NCBI GenBank assembly: GCA_029555885.1
Contig: JAKPQT010000633.1
Span: forward strand, 1-36,501
DNA: 36,501 bases
Origin: Chloroflexota bacterium
Lineage (GTDB): Bacteria > Chloroflexota > Anaerolineae > CG2-30-64-16
Reading direction: 5' to 3'
A model generated the notes under the pieces. That model saw nothing but the letters and a program-made list of their open reading frames with translations. It had not been told where the DNA came from and searched no databases. Positions 24,398 to 31,906 of the stretch are shown here, piece after piece; position 1 is the first letter of the stretch; each line of letters begins with the position of its first letter. A program made the translations under genes and the position numbers.

Positions 24398-24425
24398 AGT
24401 ATAACACCAAGTGAGTCAAATTCAA
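24398..24425 (-). promoter_or_regulatory. Probable dnaN promoter
   Basis: On the minus strand TTGAAT (24425-24420), 16-bp spacer, TATACT (24403-24398). TGTGAATAA at 24374-24382, between promoter and gene, is one mismatch from a DnaA box. Confidence 0.6.
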
Positions 24426-24451
24426 ACTGCTGAAGGAATGCGAAATGCGCC

Positions 24452-24521
24452 GGAGTCGAGGCTTTAGCCGGATTGGGTGTAACTGAACATTGACCACCTG
24501 ACCGGCTAAAGCCTCGACTCC
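24452..24521. repeat. 20-bp-armed inverted repeat (family E)
   Basis: GGAGTCGAGGCTTTAGCCGG at 24452-24471 and its exact complement at 24502-24521, with a 30-nt loop. It lies between the dnaN promoter and the end of the cation efflux gene. No T-run, so it is more likely a dispersed palindromic repeat than a terminator, though it could insulate transcripts. Confidence 0.9.
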
Positions 24522-24532
24522 AGGTATCGCAC

Positions 24533-25492
24533 CTACCAGTCAGTGACGGAACGCGGCTGTGTGTATGGATCGGGCACTTGCTGGATGCCGTATGGATGAT
24601 AATGGATGTGCACGCGGCGCAGCAGCGGGATGTTCTCCATGAGGATGCGCTCGGCCTCCGACGAAATCCGGTCGCCGCCCAGCACCGATAGCGAGCCGTC
24701 GATGCCGATAGTGATGGAGAGGACGAGGTAGGGGCCGAAGCGGTGGGCATAGACCTCCTCGACCCGAATGATGCCGGGCAGGGACATGAGCAGGTCATTG
24801 ACCTGCGCCGCCAGTTCTTTGCTCGGCACGTTGTCCATCAGGTCGGCCGATGCATCCTGGATGATCTTGATGCCCGTGCGCAGGATCAGCAGCGCAACCA
24901 ACGCGCCGGCCACCGGGTCGCCCAGGGGCAGCCCACTGCGGGCGAGAAAGATGCCGATCGCGGCCGCAGAAGCCGAGAAGATATCGTTGCGGTGGTCGTA
25001 GGCCAGGGCCGCGATAGCCGCATTGCCCGTCTGCCGCTTGATGTTGAGCGTGATGAACATCAGCGCCAGCTTGAGCACGATGGTCAGCAGGGCGACGACC
25101 AGCGTGATAAGGGCCGCGCTGTTCGGCTCCGTCTGGCCCGTGATCAGGTTGAACACCTCGTTGACTGCGCCCCAGAAGATGCCGACCGCAGTAGTAATAA
25201 CGAAGGCGCCGACGACGACCGCCGCGATGCTCTCCAACTGACTGTGACCGAAGGGGTGCTCACGGTCCGCAGGCTTGCGCGCCATCTGCATGAAGACGCG
25301 CACGACGATGTAGTAGGCTACGTCCGAGGTGGAGTTGATGCCGTCGGCCAGCAGCGCGGAGCTGCCGCCGATGATGCCGATGGCCGTCTTGAGCGCGGCC
25401 AGCCCGATGTTCGACCACAAGCCCAGGTTGACCGCGCGCAGGCTTAGGACCTCGCGGCGCCGGGCGTCAGTAGATTCACTCACAGCCTTCAT
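24533..25492 (-). CDS. Cation diffusion facilitator family transporter
   Basis: 319 residues from ATG 25492. Exports divalent metals such as Zn2+, Mn2+ or Fe2+ by proton exchange across the membrane. About six transmembrane helices; metal site residues in LLADGINSTSDV (helix 2) and AYDHRNDIFSAS (helix 5, HxxxD), with the REHPFGHSQLE loop between them. A cytoplasmic C-terminal domain follows (PGIIRVEEVYAHRFGPYLVLSITIGID). Usual His in helix 2 is Gly-Ile here, so the exact metal is unclear. The start overlaps the end of the radical SAM gene by 17 bp; AGGAG is only 1 nt before this ATG, so a GTG at 25483 may be the true start. Confidence 0.92.
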   Translation of the reverse strand: MKAVSESTDARRREVLSLRAVNLGLWSNIGLAALKTAIGIIGGSSALLADGINSTSDVAYYIVVRVFMQMARKPADREHPFGHSQLESIAAVVVGAFVITTAVGIFWGAVNEVFNLITGQTEPNSAALITLVVALLTIVLKLALMFITLNIKRQTGNAAIAALAYDHRNDIFSASAAAIGIFLARSGLPLGDPVAGALVALLILRTGIKIIQDASADLMDNVPSKELAAQVNDLLMSLPGIIRVEEVYAHRFGPYLVLSITIGIDGSLSVLGGDRISSEAERILMENIPLLRRVHIHYHPYGIQQVPDPYTQPRSVTDW

Positions 25493-26411
25493 GCTCCTGC
25501 ATCCAGCCGTGGTCCATGCCCAGGGCCTCGTAGGCGTCGAGCGCAGCCTCGTATTCCTCCGGCGTGAGCTTGCGGTTGAGCAGCGGGTCATTCAGTGCCT
25601 TGTAGGCCGGGAAATACTGATCCATCACGCTCAGGTGGACGTGGGGCGAGAGAGCGGTTGCAATCCAGCGGAGCACGCCCGGTGTGTCAGCCAGCCCGTT
25701 GGGCAGGACGAGGTGACGGATGATCATGCCGCGCCGCGCAATGCCCTCCTCGTCTGTGACCAGCTCGTCGCCGGCCTGCCGGTACATCTCCAGCAGGGCC
25801 GCGCGGTTATGCGTGACGTAGTTCGGGAAGCCGGAGATGCGCCGGGCGACCGCGTCGTCGGTGTACTTCGCATCGGGCAGCCAGATATCGATGACGCCTT
25901 CCAGCCAGCGCAGGACCTCGACACGGTCGTAGCCGCTGGTGTTGTAGACCAGCGGAATGTGCAGGCCCCAGCCTGCCGCGACATCCACCGCGGCCAGCAA
26001 CTGCGGCACGAAGTGGGTAGGGGTGACGAAGTTGATGTTGTGGGCCCCGCGGCGCTGGAGCTCCAGCAGCAGCGCGGCAAAGCGTTCTATGCTGACCGCG
26101 TTGCCGTGACCCAACTGGCTGATCGGGTAGTTCTGGCAGAAGACGCACTTGCCCGTGCAGCCGGAGAAGAAAATCGTGCCGGAGCCGCGCGTCCCGCTGA
26201 TCGGCGGCTCCTCCCAGTGGTGCAGGTTCCACGAGGCAATGACGGCCTCCGCGCCGCTGCGACACGCGCCGGTCTGCCCGGCCAACCGGTCCACCCGGCA
26301 GGCGCGCGGGCACAGCTCGCACGTTGCCAGCGATGCCAGCGCGTGCCGCGCGCGCCGCCGCAGCTCGCCGCTGCGGTGCAGTGCCAGGTAAGGTGGTTCC
26401 CAAACGGTCAA
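25476..26411 (-). CDS. PflA-like radical SAM protein (COG1313 type)
   Basis: 311 residues. Radical SAM core with Cys triad in FSGCTGKCVFCQNYPIS (CxxxCxxC) and a second N-terminal cysteine set, CELCPRACRVDRLAGQTGACR, likely a further metal or Fe-S site. The rest follows the PflA-like pattern (PLVYNTSGYDRVEVLRWL, DIWLPDAKYTD, VLPNGLADTPGVLRWIA). Members are annotated as putative pyruvate-formate-lyase activating enzymes but no glycyl-radical enzyme gene is in this window, so the substrate is open. Start is a TTG with GAGGT about 4 nt upstream. It lies 6 bp after the heme-binding gene and overlaps the transporter gene. Confidence 0.9.
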   Translation of the reverse strand: MTVWEPPYLALHRSGELRRRARHALASLATCELCPRACRVDRLAGQTGACRSGAEAVIASWNLHHWEEPPISGTRGSGTIFFSGCTGKCVFCQNYPISQLGHGNAVSIERFAALLLELQRRGAHNINFVTPTHFVPQLLAAVDVAAGWGLHIPLVYNTSGYDRVEVLRWLEGVIDIWLPDAKYTDDAVARRISGFPNYVTHNRAALLEMYRQAGDELVTDEEGIARRGMIIRHLVLPNGLADTPGVLRWIATALSPHVHLSVMDQYFPAYKALNDPLLNRKLTPEEYEAALDAYEALGMDHGWMQEHEGCE

Positions 26412-26417
26412 AGAACC

Positions 26418-26852
26418 TCAATCCTCGCCGAATGTGGCAATCAGTCCCTGGATGAACTGCTCGCGCTCAGTGGCTGAGAAGCGCGCCTCCGGGTGCAGCA
26501 TCAGGTAGTTGCGAATCGGCATCTCGCCGTTCCGCACCAATTCAGCGGCCTCTTCCGCGGAGTAATAGTCCTCCCGCCATTCGGAGACGTTGAAGGCCTC
26601 GCGGCCTTCATCCACATGGCGCTGAATCATCCAGGACATCGGTGCAACGTTGCTGTACCACGGCCACTTCGTCTCGTTGCTGTGGCAGTCGGCGCAGGCG
26701 CGGCTGAAGTAGGCTTGGGTCTGTGGGCTGTCCCACACAGGCTCGGCGACCACTGCGGGATTCGTGTGTGCGCGACCGTACGGCACGAATTGTATCACAA
26801 TACCTGCGACTACGACTATGGCAATGGCGATGAGTAGAACCTTCTTAATCAT
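26418..26852 (-). CDS. Membrane-anchored heme-binding domain protein
   Basis: 144 residues. One N-terminal hydrophobic anchor (VLLIAIAIVVVAGIVIQFV), then an outside domain with a single c-type heme motif in RACADCHSNETKWPWYSNVAP, followed by SWMIQRHVDEGREAFNVSEW. This text is typical of the haem-binding domain family (Haem_bd), small cytochrome-like proteins of unknown role. ATG 26852 has AAGGAG about 11 nt upstream. It sits 21 bp after the pseudouridine synthase fusion gene and 6 bp before the PflA-like gene, so it is inside an operon. Confidence 0.9.
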   Translation of the reverse strand: MIKKVLLIAIAIVVVAGIVIQFVPYGRAHTNPAVVAEPVWDSPQTQAYFSRACADCHSNETKWPWYSNVAPMSWMIQRHVDEGREAFNVSEWREDYYSAEEAAELVRNGEMPIRNYLMLHPEARFSATEREQFIQGLIATFGED

Positions 26853-26873
26853 TCTGTTCTTTGCTCCTTCTTT

Positions 26874-28523
26874 TCAGTCCAGGCGCACGGCCAGCATCTT
26901 GAGATACGGTTCCTCGCCGGCAGGCACGGGGAAATCGAGCGCCGGCTCATGATAGACTCCGGTGATTTCGCCCTTGCGGCCCGCGGCTGCCAGTCCCGCC
27001 AGCACCCGCTCGCGGAACGCGCGGCGCGGCAGCTCTGCAACGTTGCAGCAGGCATACAGCAATCCCCCCGGCGCGGTGACCCGTGCAGCAAGCGCGGCCA
27101 GCTCGTCGTAATCCTGCGCGGCAACGAAGCGCCGCGTCTTGGTACGCGAGAAGCCGGGCGGGTCGAGAATCACCAGCTCGAACTGCTCCCCGCGCCGCGC
27201 CAGCCGGCCCAGCCAATCGAACACATCGCCGTAGACGAAGTCATAGGGGTTCGGGGAAAATCCATTAGCGCGATAGTTGTCCTGGCCCCAGGCCAACGCC
27301 CCTTTGGACAGGTCCAGATTGAGCACGCGCGCCGCGCCGCCAGCCAGCGCAGCCACGCCGAACCCGCAGGTGTAGGCGAAGGTGTTGAGGACGCGGGCGC
27401 CGCGCGCCCACGCACGCACCCGGCCGCGGCCCTCGCGCATATCGGGGAACAGGCCGACGCTCAGCCCCTCGCCGGGCCGGATGATATACGCCAGCCCATC
27501 CTCGTGCGCGATGATCTCCGGCCGCGGCGGGCCGCTGACCGGCTCCGTGGGCGCAAGCTGCTGCAGCTCCGCATCGCTGAGTTGGCTGGCCTGGCGCGGC
27601 CGGTACTTGACGTAAACGGAGGTTACGCCCGTGCTTTCGGCCAGTTCGGCAAACGGAGCGATCATTCCATCATCATAGATGCTCGCGACGAGTACATCCC
27701 TGTAGCGGTCAAGCGTCAGGCCCGGCAGCCCGTCCGCGGCCCCGTTGACGAGCCGGTAGATGGTCGTGCCCGCATCCGCGGCCAGCGGCGCGCGGCGATC
27801 CAGGGCGAGGCTGACCAGGTCGGATGAAGCGGTCTGCTGTGCGCGGGGCGGTTCCGGCCGGCCTGCCAGCAGACCGGCGAAGGGCCGGGGCGGCGCCGCG
27901 GTGAAGGTGACAGGCTGGCCGGTTGCCGGATGCGGCAGGGTGAGCTGCCAGGCGTGCAGGCACAACCGCGGGAAGAGCGGCTGTTGGGCAGTCGCGCCAT
28001 ACAGTGGATCACCGGCGATGGGGCAGCCGATACGCGCAAGGTGGACGCGAATCTGGTGGCTGCGCCCGGTCTCGGGGATGACTTCGAGCAGGGTGAGCGC
28101 ATCCCGCGTCGGTCGTGCGAGGACCCGATACCGCGTCCGGGCGGACTGGCCGCGCGGATCAGTTGCGGTTGTCACGCGATAGCGGCCGTCGCAGTCGCGC
28201 GTGATCGGCGCGTCGATGACGCCTTGCGGCTGGCGGGGCCGGCCCATCACCAGGGCGAGGTAGACCTTGCGCACCGCACGGCCCTCGAACGCGGCTGCGA
28301 GGTTGCGGTTGGCCTCCGGCCGCGCACTGAACAGCAGCACGCCCGACGTATCCGCATCGAGCCGCTGGTGCATGCCGAGGTAGCGTAGCCCCGTCTGGGC
28401 CTGGACGACGCGCAGCGCATTGGCAGGATAAGGGTCTGCCGGGTCCGCCGCATGGGTCGGCAGCCCGGCAGGCTTATCCACGACGATGATGTCTTTGTCC
28501 TGGTAGAGTATGTGCAAGATCAT
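26874..28523 (-). CDS. Fusion of RluA-type pseudouridine synthase and RlmI-like RNA methyltransferase
   Basis: 549 residues in two parts. Residues 1-215 are an RluA-family synthase: DKPAGLPTH at 16-24 and the catalytic HQRLDADTSG at 52-61 (Asp56), then the GRSHQIRVHLARIGCPIAGDPLYG block. From about 235 to the end is a class I SAM methyltransferase of the RlmI type: DGLPGLTLDRY, GLSVGLFPDMREGR, LNTFAYTCGFGVAALAGGA for SAM binding, and ILDPPGFSR as the catalytic DPP motif. No S4 domain. The joined enzyme should act on one RNA, probably rRNA, first or second converting uridine and methylating a base. ATG 28523 has no ribosome binding site; a repeat arm begins 6 bp upstream. It heads the operon with the heme-binding gene. 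Confidence 0.92.
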   Translation of the reverse strand: MILHILYQDKDIIVVDKPAGLPTHAADPADPYPANALRVVQAQTGLRYLGMHQRLDADTSGVLLFSARPEANRNLAAAFEGRAVRKVYLALVMGRPRQPQGVIDAPITRDCDGRYRVTTATDPRGQSARTRYRVLARPTRDALTLLEVIPETGRSHQIRVHLARIGCPIAGDPLYGATAQQPLFPRLCLHAWQLTLPHPATGQPVTFTAAPPRPFAGLLAGRPEPPRAQQTASSDLVSLALDRRAPLAADAGTTIYRLVNGAADGLPGLTLDRYRDVLVASIYDDGMIAPFAELAESTGVTSVYVKYRPRQASQLSDAELQQLAPTEPVSGPPRPEIIAHEDGLAYIIRPGEGLSVGLFPDMREGRGRVRAWARGARVLNTFAYTCGFGVAALAGGAARVLNLDLSKGALAWGQDNYRANGFSPNPYDFVYGDVFDWLGRLARRGEQFELVILDPPGFSRTKTRRFVAAQDYDELAALAARVTAPGGLLYACCNVAELPRRAFRERVLAGLAAAGRKGEITGVYHEPALDFPVPAGEEPYLKMLAVRLD

Positions 28524-28528
28524 GGCTT

Positions 28529-28643
28529 AATAGAACGCTGATGACGCTGATCTGACTGATCCCAGTGATTATAGTTTAATACGCCGAATCAGCGGCAATC
28601 AGTTCAATCAGGGCGCTGATGCGCACTTTATCAGCGTTCTATT
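28529..28643. repeat. AATAGAACGCTGAT inverted repeat (family B, copy 2)
   Basis: AATAGAACGCTGAT at 28529-28542 and its exact complement at 28630-28643, with inner GCTGAT/ATCAG repeats between. It fills the gap between aspS and the fusion gene. It shares its arm with copy 1 at 21733-21832. Confidence 0.88.
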
Positions 28644-28653
28644 TGTCATTCCA

Positions 28654-29958
28654 TCACGGCGCGAGCCGGTTGATGTCGCGCGGGAAGAGCGTCGCCAGCC
28701 GGACGTTATCGAGGCCGAGCAGTTGCATGATGAAGCGTTCCAGCCCGATGGCGAACCCGCCGTGCGGCGGCATCCCGTACTTGAACGTTTCGAAGTAGGT
28801 CTCGAACGGGGTGAGGTCCGTGTACCCGCGCGCCGCGGCGCTGTCCAGGTAGGCCTGGTAGAGGTGGAGCCGCTGGCCGCCGGTGACAAGCTCCGTCCCG
28901 CGAAAGAGCAGGTCGAACGAGTTCGAGTAGGCCGGGTCCGCCGGGTTGGGATGCGTGTAGAAGGGCCGCTTCGCCATCGGGTAGCCCGTCACAAACAGGA
29001 AGTCGCTGCCGTATTCCTGTCGCGCCCACTCGCCCAGCCAACGTTCGTGCTGCGGCGCAAGGTCCGGCTCCCCGCGGCAGTCCTCGCCGTGGAGCCGGAG
29101 GATGAGTTCCTGCGCCTCCGGGAAGTAGATGGCGGGGAACTGCTCCGGTGCAGCGGGCAGCACCGCGTTGACCGCCGCCAGCTCCGGCGCGTAGTGTTCC
29201 TGCAGATGGCCCAGGATGCCGCGCACGACCTGCGTCAGCACGGCCATGACGTCGCGATGGTCGCGGATGAAGCCCATCTCGACGTCCATGCTGACATACT
29301 CGTTGATGTGGCGGACCGTGTCGTGCGGCTCGGCGCGGAAGACCGGCCCGACCTCGAAAACGCGCTCGAACACGCCGACCATGATTTGCTTGTAGAACTG
29401 GGGGCTTTGCGCCAGGTATGCGGGCCGGCCGAAGTAGTCCACCGTAAAGACGTTCGCGCCGCCTTCGGTGGCCGAGCCGACCAGCTTGGGCGTCTGGATT
29501 TCGGTGAAGCCCAGGGCGGTCAGCGTGGTGCGGAACCCGGCCATAATGCCCGCCTGCAGCCGCATGACGCTGCGCCGGGCAGGGTGGCGATGGCCGATGA
29601 CGGCGTGGTCGAGGAAGGTCGGCAGCGTGGCCTTGACCTCCGGCTTGTTCAGCGGGAATGGCAGCGCATCGCGGACGGGCGAGAGGATCTCGAATGTGGG
29701 GCCGTGAATCTCGATGCCGCCGGGTGCCTGGGGCTCTGCGACGACTGTGCCGGCGGCGGTGAGCACTGTTTCCGGCAGCAAGCCCTCCAGCGCGGCCAGC
29801 GCCCCCGGCGTGTCGAGCACAATCTGGATGGTTCCGCGCACATCGCGCAGCACCAGGAAGCTGATGCCGCCCAGCCGCCGCAGTGCGTGGAGCCAGCCGG
29901 CCACCTGGATACGCTCGCCGACGTGCGCGGCCACTTCGGTCGTGTAAATCCGTTGCAT
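28654..29958 (-). CDS. aspS: Aspartate-tRNA ligase, archaeal/short type
   Basis: 434 residues, much shorter than the usual bacterial AspRS (about 590) because the GAD insertion is absent; this is the archaeal/eukaryal-like type. An OB-fold anticodon domain is at about 10-105 (QVAGWLHALRRLGGISFLVLRD). Class II motifs: GGANVFTVDY and LAQSPQFYKQ, motif 2 EVGPVFRAEPHDTVRHINEY, and motif 3 GGFAIGLERFIMQLLGL. Many enzymes of this kind in bacteria also charge tRNA-Asn with Asp for later amidation (family knowledge; not decided here). ATG 29958 has AAGAGGTG just upstream. Expression is controlled by a T-box leader. Confidence 0.96.
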   Translation of the reverse strand: MQRIYTTEVAAHVGERIQVAGWLHALRRLGGISFLVLRDVRGTIQIVLDTPGALAALEGLLPETVLTAAGTVVAEPQAPGGIEIHGPTFEILSPVRDALPFPLNKPEVKATLPTFLDHAVIGHRHPARRSVMRLQAGIMAGFRTTLTALGFTEIQTPKLVGSATEGGANVFTVDYFGRPAYLAQSPQFYKQIMVGVFERVFEVGPVFRAEPHDTVRHINEYVSMDVEMGFIRDHRDVMAVLTQVVRGILGHLQEHYAPELAAVNAVLPAAPEQFPAIYFPEAQELILRLHGEDCRGEPDLAPQHERWLGEWARQEYGSDFLFVTGYPMAKRPFYTHPNPADPAYSNSFDLLFRGTELVTGGQRLHLYQAYLDSAAARGYTDLTPFETYFETFKYGMPPHGGFAIGLERFIMQLLGLDNVRLATLFPRDINRLAP

Positions 29959-29980
29959 GGGTGCACCTCTTGCAGGGAAA

Positions 29981-30012
29981 TATAAAGGCTCCTCGCCCAA
30001 GGACGAGGAGCC
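29981..30012 (-). terminator. T-box terminator of aspS leader
   Basis: A 9-bp stem (GGCTCCTCG at 30012-30004 and CGAGGAGCC at 29995-29987, minus strand) followed by TTTATA. It begins 4 nt after the T-box sequence, as expected for the alternative fold. Confidence 0.9.
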
Positions 30013-30178
30013 TGCTCGCGGTGCCACCCTGGTTTGTCGCGGCCTCACGGTCGCGACCTCAACGGTCTGGTTGACGGAACACCATACGCGATGGCGCGCC
30101 GTAGGACCACCTTGCGGTCCGTCAAACGTTGACCTGGCCTCGTAACGGGAGGCGCCGGCCTGGGCCTACGAAGGAGAC

Positions 30179-30254
30179 CGCCACGAATGGCACGAACTCA
30201 GCGAATGTAAACGGATCTTTAACCAATTCGTGCGGATTCGCGAAATTCGTGGCG
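30179..30254. repeat. 76-bp palindromic repeat inside the aspS T-box leader (family C)
   Basis: CGCCACGAAT at 30179-30188 and its exact complement at 30245-30254, with inner matches such as GGCACGAA and TTCGTGCG. Similar ATTCGTGGC units are common dispersed repeats in bacterial genomes (from memory). Confidence 0.8.
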
Positions 30255-30398
30255 AAAACGTTCTTTCGACCCGGCAGCTCCGGAGTGTCTTTCCGGGGAG
30301 ACGCAGGCGGCCTTCACACCGGCTAGCCGCTCTCTGAACAACGCCGTGCCCCCGTACTCTCTCCATCGTCGCTGTTGAGTATCTCGATTGTGCGCCGG

Positions 30399-30427
30399 AG
30401 GATACCACGGGCCGACAGGCTTGTCAA
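30399..30427 (-). promoter_or_regulatory. Promoter of the aspS T-box transcript
   Basis: On the minus strand TTGACA (30427-30422), 17-bp spacer, TATCCT (30404-30399). Predicted start near 30392, just before stem I. Confidence 0.85.
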
Positions 30428-30491
30428 CGTCGCGCGCCAGAGTAGCAAAGCGGTATCGGGTCGCCAGGGCCGCGACAAGCTTTTGTGCCTT

Positions 30492-30520
30492 TTGTCTCCC
30501 TGTTGCGCTTGTGGTATGCT
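30492..30520 (+). promoter_or_regulatory. Promoter of the MscS gene
   Basis: TTGTCT at 30492-30497, 17-bp spacer, TATGCT at 30515-30520; divergent from the aspS promoter. Predicted start near 30527. Confidence 0.7.
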
Positions 30521-30552
30521 TGTGTCAAATTCGTAGCTTCGTGGGAGGGCGC

Positions 30553-31671
30553 ATGACCGAGTTGTTCGAGCGTACCTATTATGGCAACACCGTGCTCCAG
30601 TGGTTGACCACGTTCCTGATCATCCTGGGCATCGTAATCCTCGGCCGTTTGTTTTATATGGTCGTTGCTCGTGCAGTCAAGCGGCTGGCGGCCAGAAGTC
30701 GGGTTCAGCTCGACGATGTGGTGATCGACTCGCTCGAAGAGCCGCTTACGGTCATATTAGTCCTGCTCGCCTCGCGGTCTGCGCTTAACCGCCTGACTCT
30801 CGCCCCTGGCATGGCGAACTTCCTGGACTCCGCACTGGGCGTCGCCTACGCGCTCCTCGCCGCGTGGCTCATTACGCGGCTCTACGACGCCATCCACCAG
30901 CGTTACCTGGTGCCGCTCGCCAACAAGAGCAGCGGGGCCTATGATGACCAGTTGTTACCCCTGATCCGCAAGGGCATCCGCATCATCGTGTGGGTGCTCG
31001 CTATCATCGTGGGCTTGAACAACGCCGGTTATGATGTCGGCACCGTCATCGCCGGCCTCGGCATCGGCGGCCTCGCGTTCGCCCTGGCTGCGCAGGACAC
31101 CGTCGGGAACATGTTCGGGGGGATCATTCTGTTCGGCCAGAAGCCGTTCCTGATCGGGGACCTGATCGAGTTTGAGGGCAAGCAGTACGTGGTGAAGGAA
31201 ATTGGTTGGCGTGCGACGGTGGCGCAGGATTGGAACACCGGCTACCGTGTCACCATCCCTAACTCCAAGTTCACCGGAGGCGTCATCGCCAATGTGTCTG
31301 CGGAGAAGGGGTATGTGTGGTCGTACACCTTGAAGCTGTCCGCCGACACCACTTACGCGCAGATGCAACTGGCGCTGGAAGACATCCGTGAAAGCATCTG
31401 TTGCCATCCCCAGATAGACGATCACAATGTGCGATTTGAGACCATCGGTAATTATGCGATGGAAGTGCTGGTGATCTATCACATCACAGATTTCGAGCAA
31501 CGTTGGCGGGTGATTACCGAGGTCAACCTTGACCTGCTGCGTCGTTTCGAGCTGCACCACATTCGGTTCGCGGCGCCGGTGCAAATGAGCGTCAACCTTG
31601 GTGGCCGGCCCGGTCCCGCACAGGGCGCTGACCCGGAAACCGACGCGGCGAACCAGACGGAGGTTTTTTAG
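30553..31671 (+). CDS. MscS family small-conductance mechanosensitive channel
   Basis: 372 residues. Opens under membrane tension to release solutes in osmotic downshock. Several N-terminal helices, then the MscS core: the pore helix text VIAGLGIGGLAFALAAQDTVGNMFGG and the beta domain FLIGDLIEFEGKQYVVKEIGWRATVAQDWNTGYRVTIPNSKF. The C-terminal alpha/beta domain follows. ATG 30553 has GGGAGGG about 4 nt upstream and lies 26 nt past the predicted transcript start; the frame is open further upstream but that part covers the promoter. It has no gene partner. Confidence 0.94.
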   Translation: MTELFERTYYGNTVLQWLTTFLIILGIVILGRLFYMVVARAVKRLAARSRVQLDDVVIDSLEEPLTVILVLLASRSALNRLTLAPGMANFLDSALGVAYALLAAWLITRLYDAIHQRYLVPLANKSSGAYDDQLLPLIRKGIRIIVWVLAIIVGLNNAGYDVGTVIAGLGIGGLAFALAAQDTVGNMFGGIILFGQKPFLIGDLIEFEGKQYVVKEIGWRATVAQDWNTGYRVTIPNSKFTGGVIANVSAEKGYVWSYTLKLSADTTYAQMQLALEDIRESICCHPQIDDHNVRFETIGNYAMEVLVIYHITDFEQRWRVITEVNLDLLRRFELHHIRFAAPVQMSVNLGGRPGPAQGADPETDAANQTEVF

Positions 31672-31729
31672 CATGACCCCACAGGCTGCGACACCTGCGC
31701 GCCCGATCCTTTCAGTTAGTGCGTCAGAT

Positions 31730-31758
31730 TTGACGTTGCAGGGCATCCCTGTTAGCAT
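31730..31758 (+). promoter_or_regulatory. Promoter of the pyr operon
   Basis: TTGACG at 31730-31735, 17-bp spacer, TAGCAT at 31753-31758. Predicted start near 31765, at the foot of a perfect 8-bp hairpin (ATGCGCGG at 31765-31772 with CCGCGCAT at 31780-31787) that would form the 5' end of the transcript. Confidence 0.75.
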
Positions 31759-31906
31759 GGACTCATGCGCGGGGGCATTCCGCGCATTTCTATGACCCAG
31801 ACTGGCCGACCTCTTTGACTTCCCGTGCATCGGCGCCGGCAAGCGGCGGCAGCGGTATTGCCATTCGCAGCAGCGGCATTCTGACTGAATTGGGAGGTCT
31901 TAACGA

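Larger units (their letters stand above)
29959..30392 (-). promoter_or_regulatory. T-box leader of aspS
   Basis: A tRNA-sensing leader, about 434 nt. On the minus strand: AGAGAGTA (30362-30355) marks the base of stem I, followed by CAGAGAGCGGC; the specifier GAC (30289-30287), an Asp codon, follows in AAAGACACTCC; the T-box AGGGTGGCACCGCG is at 30030-30017; the terminator follows. Uncharged tRNA-Asp should favour the antiterminator and turn aspS on. The leader is longer than usual because a 76-bp palindrome lies between stem I and the T-box. Confidence 0.93.
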
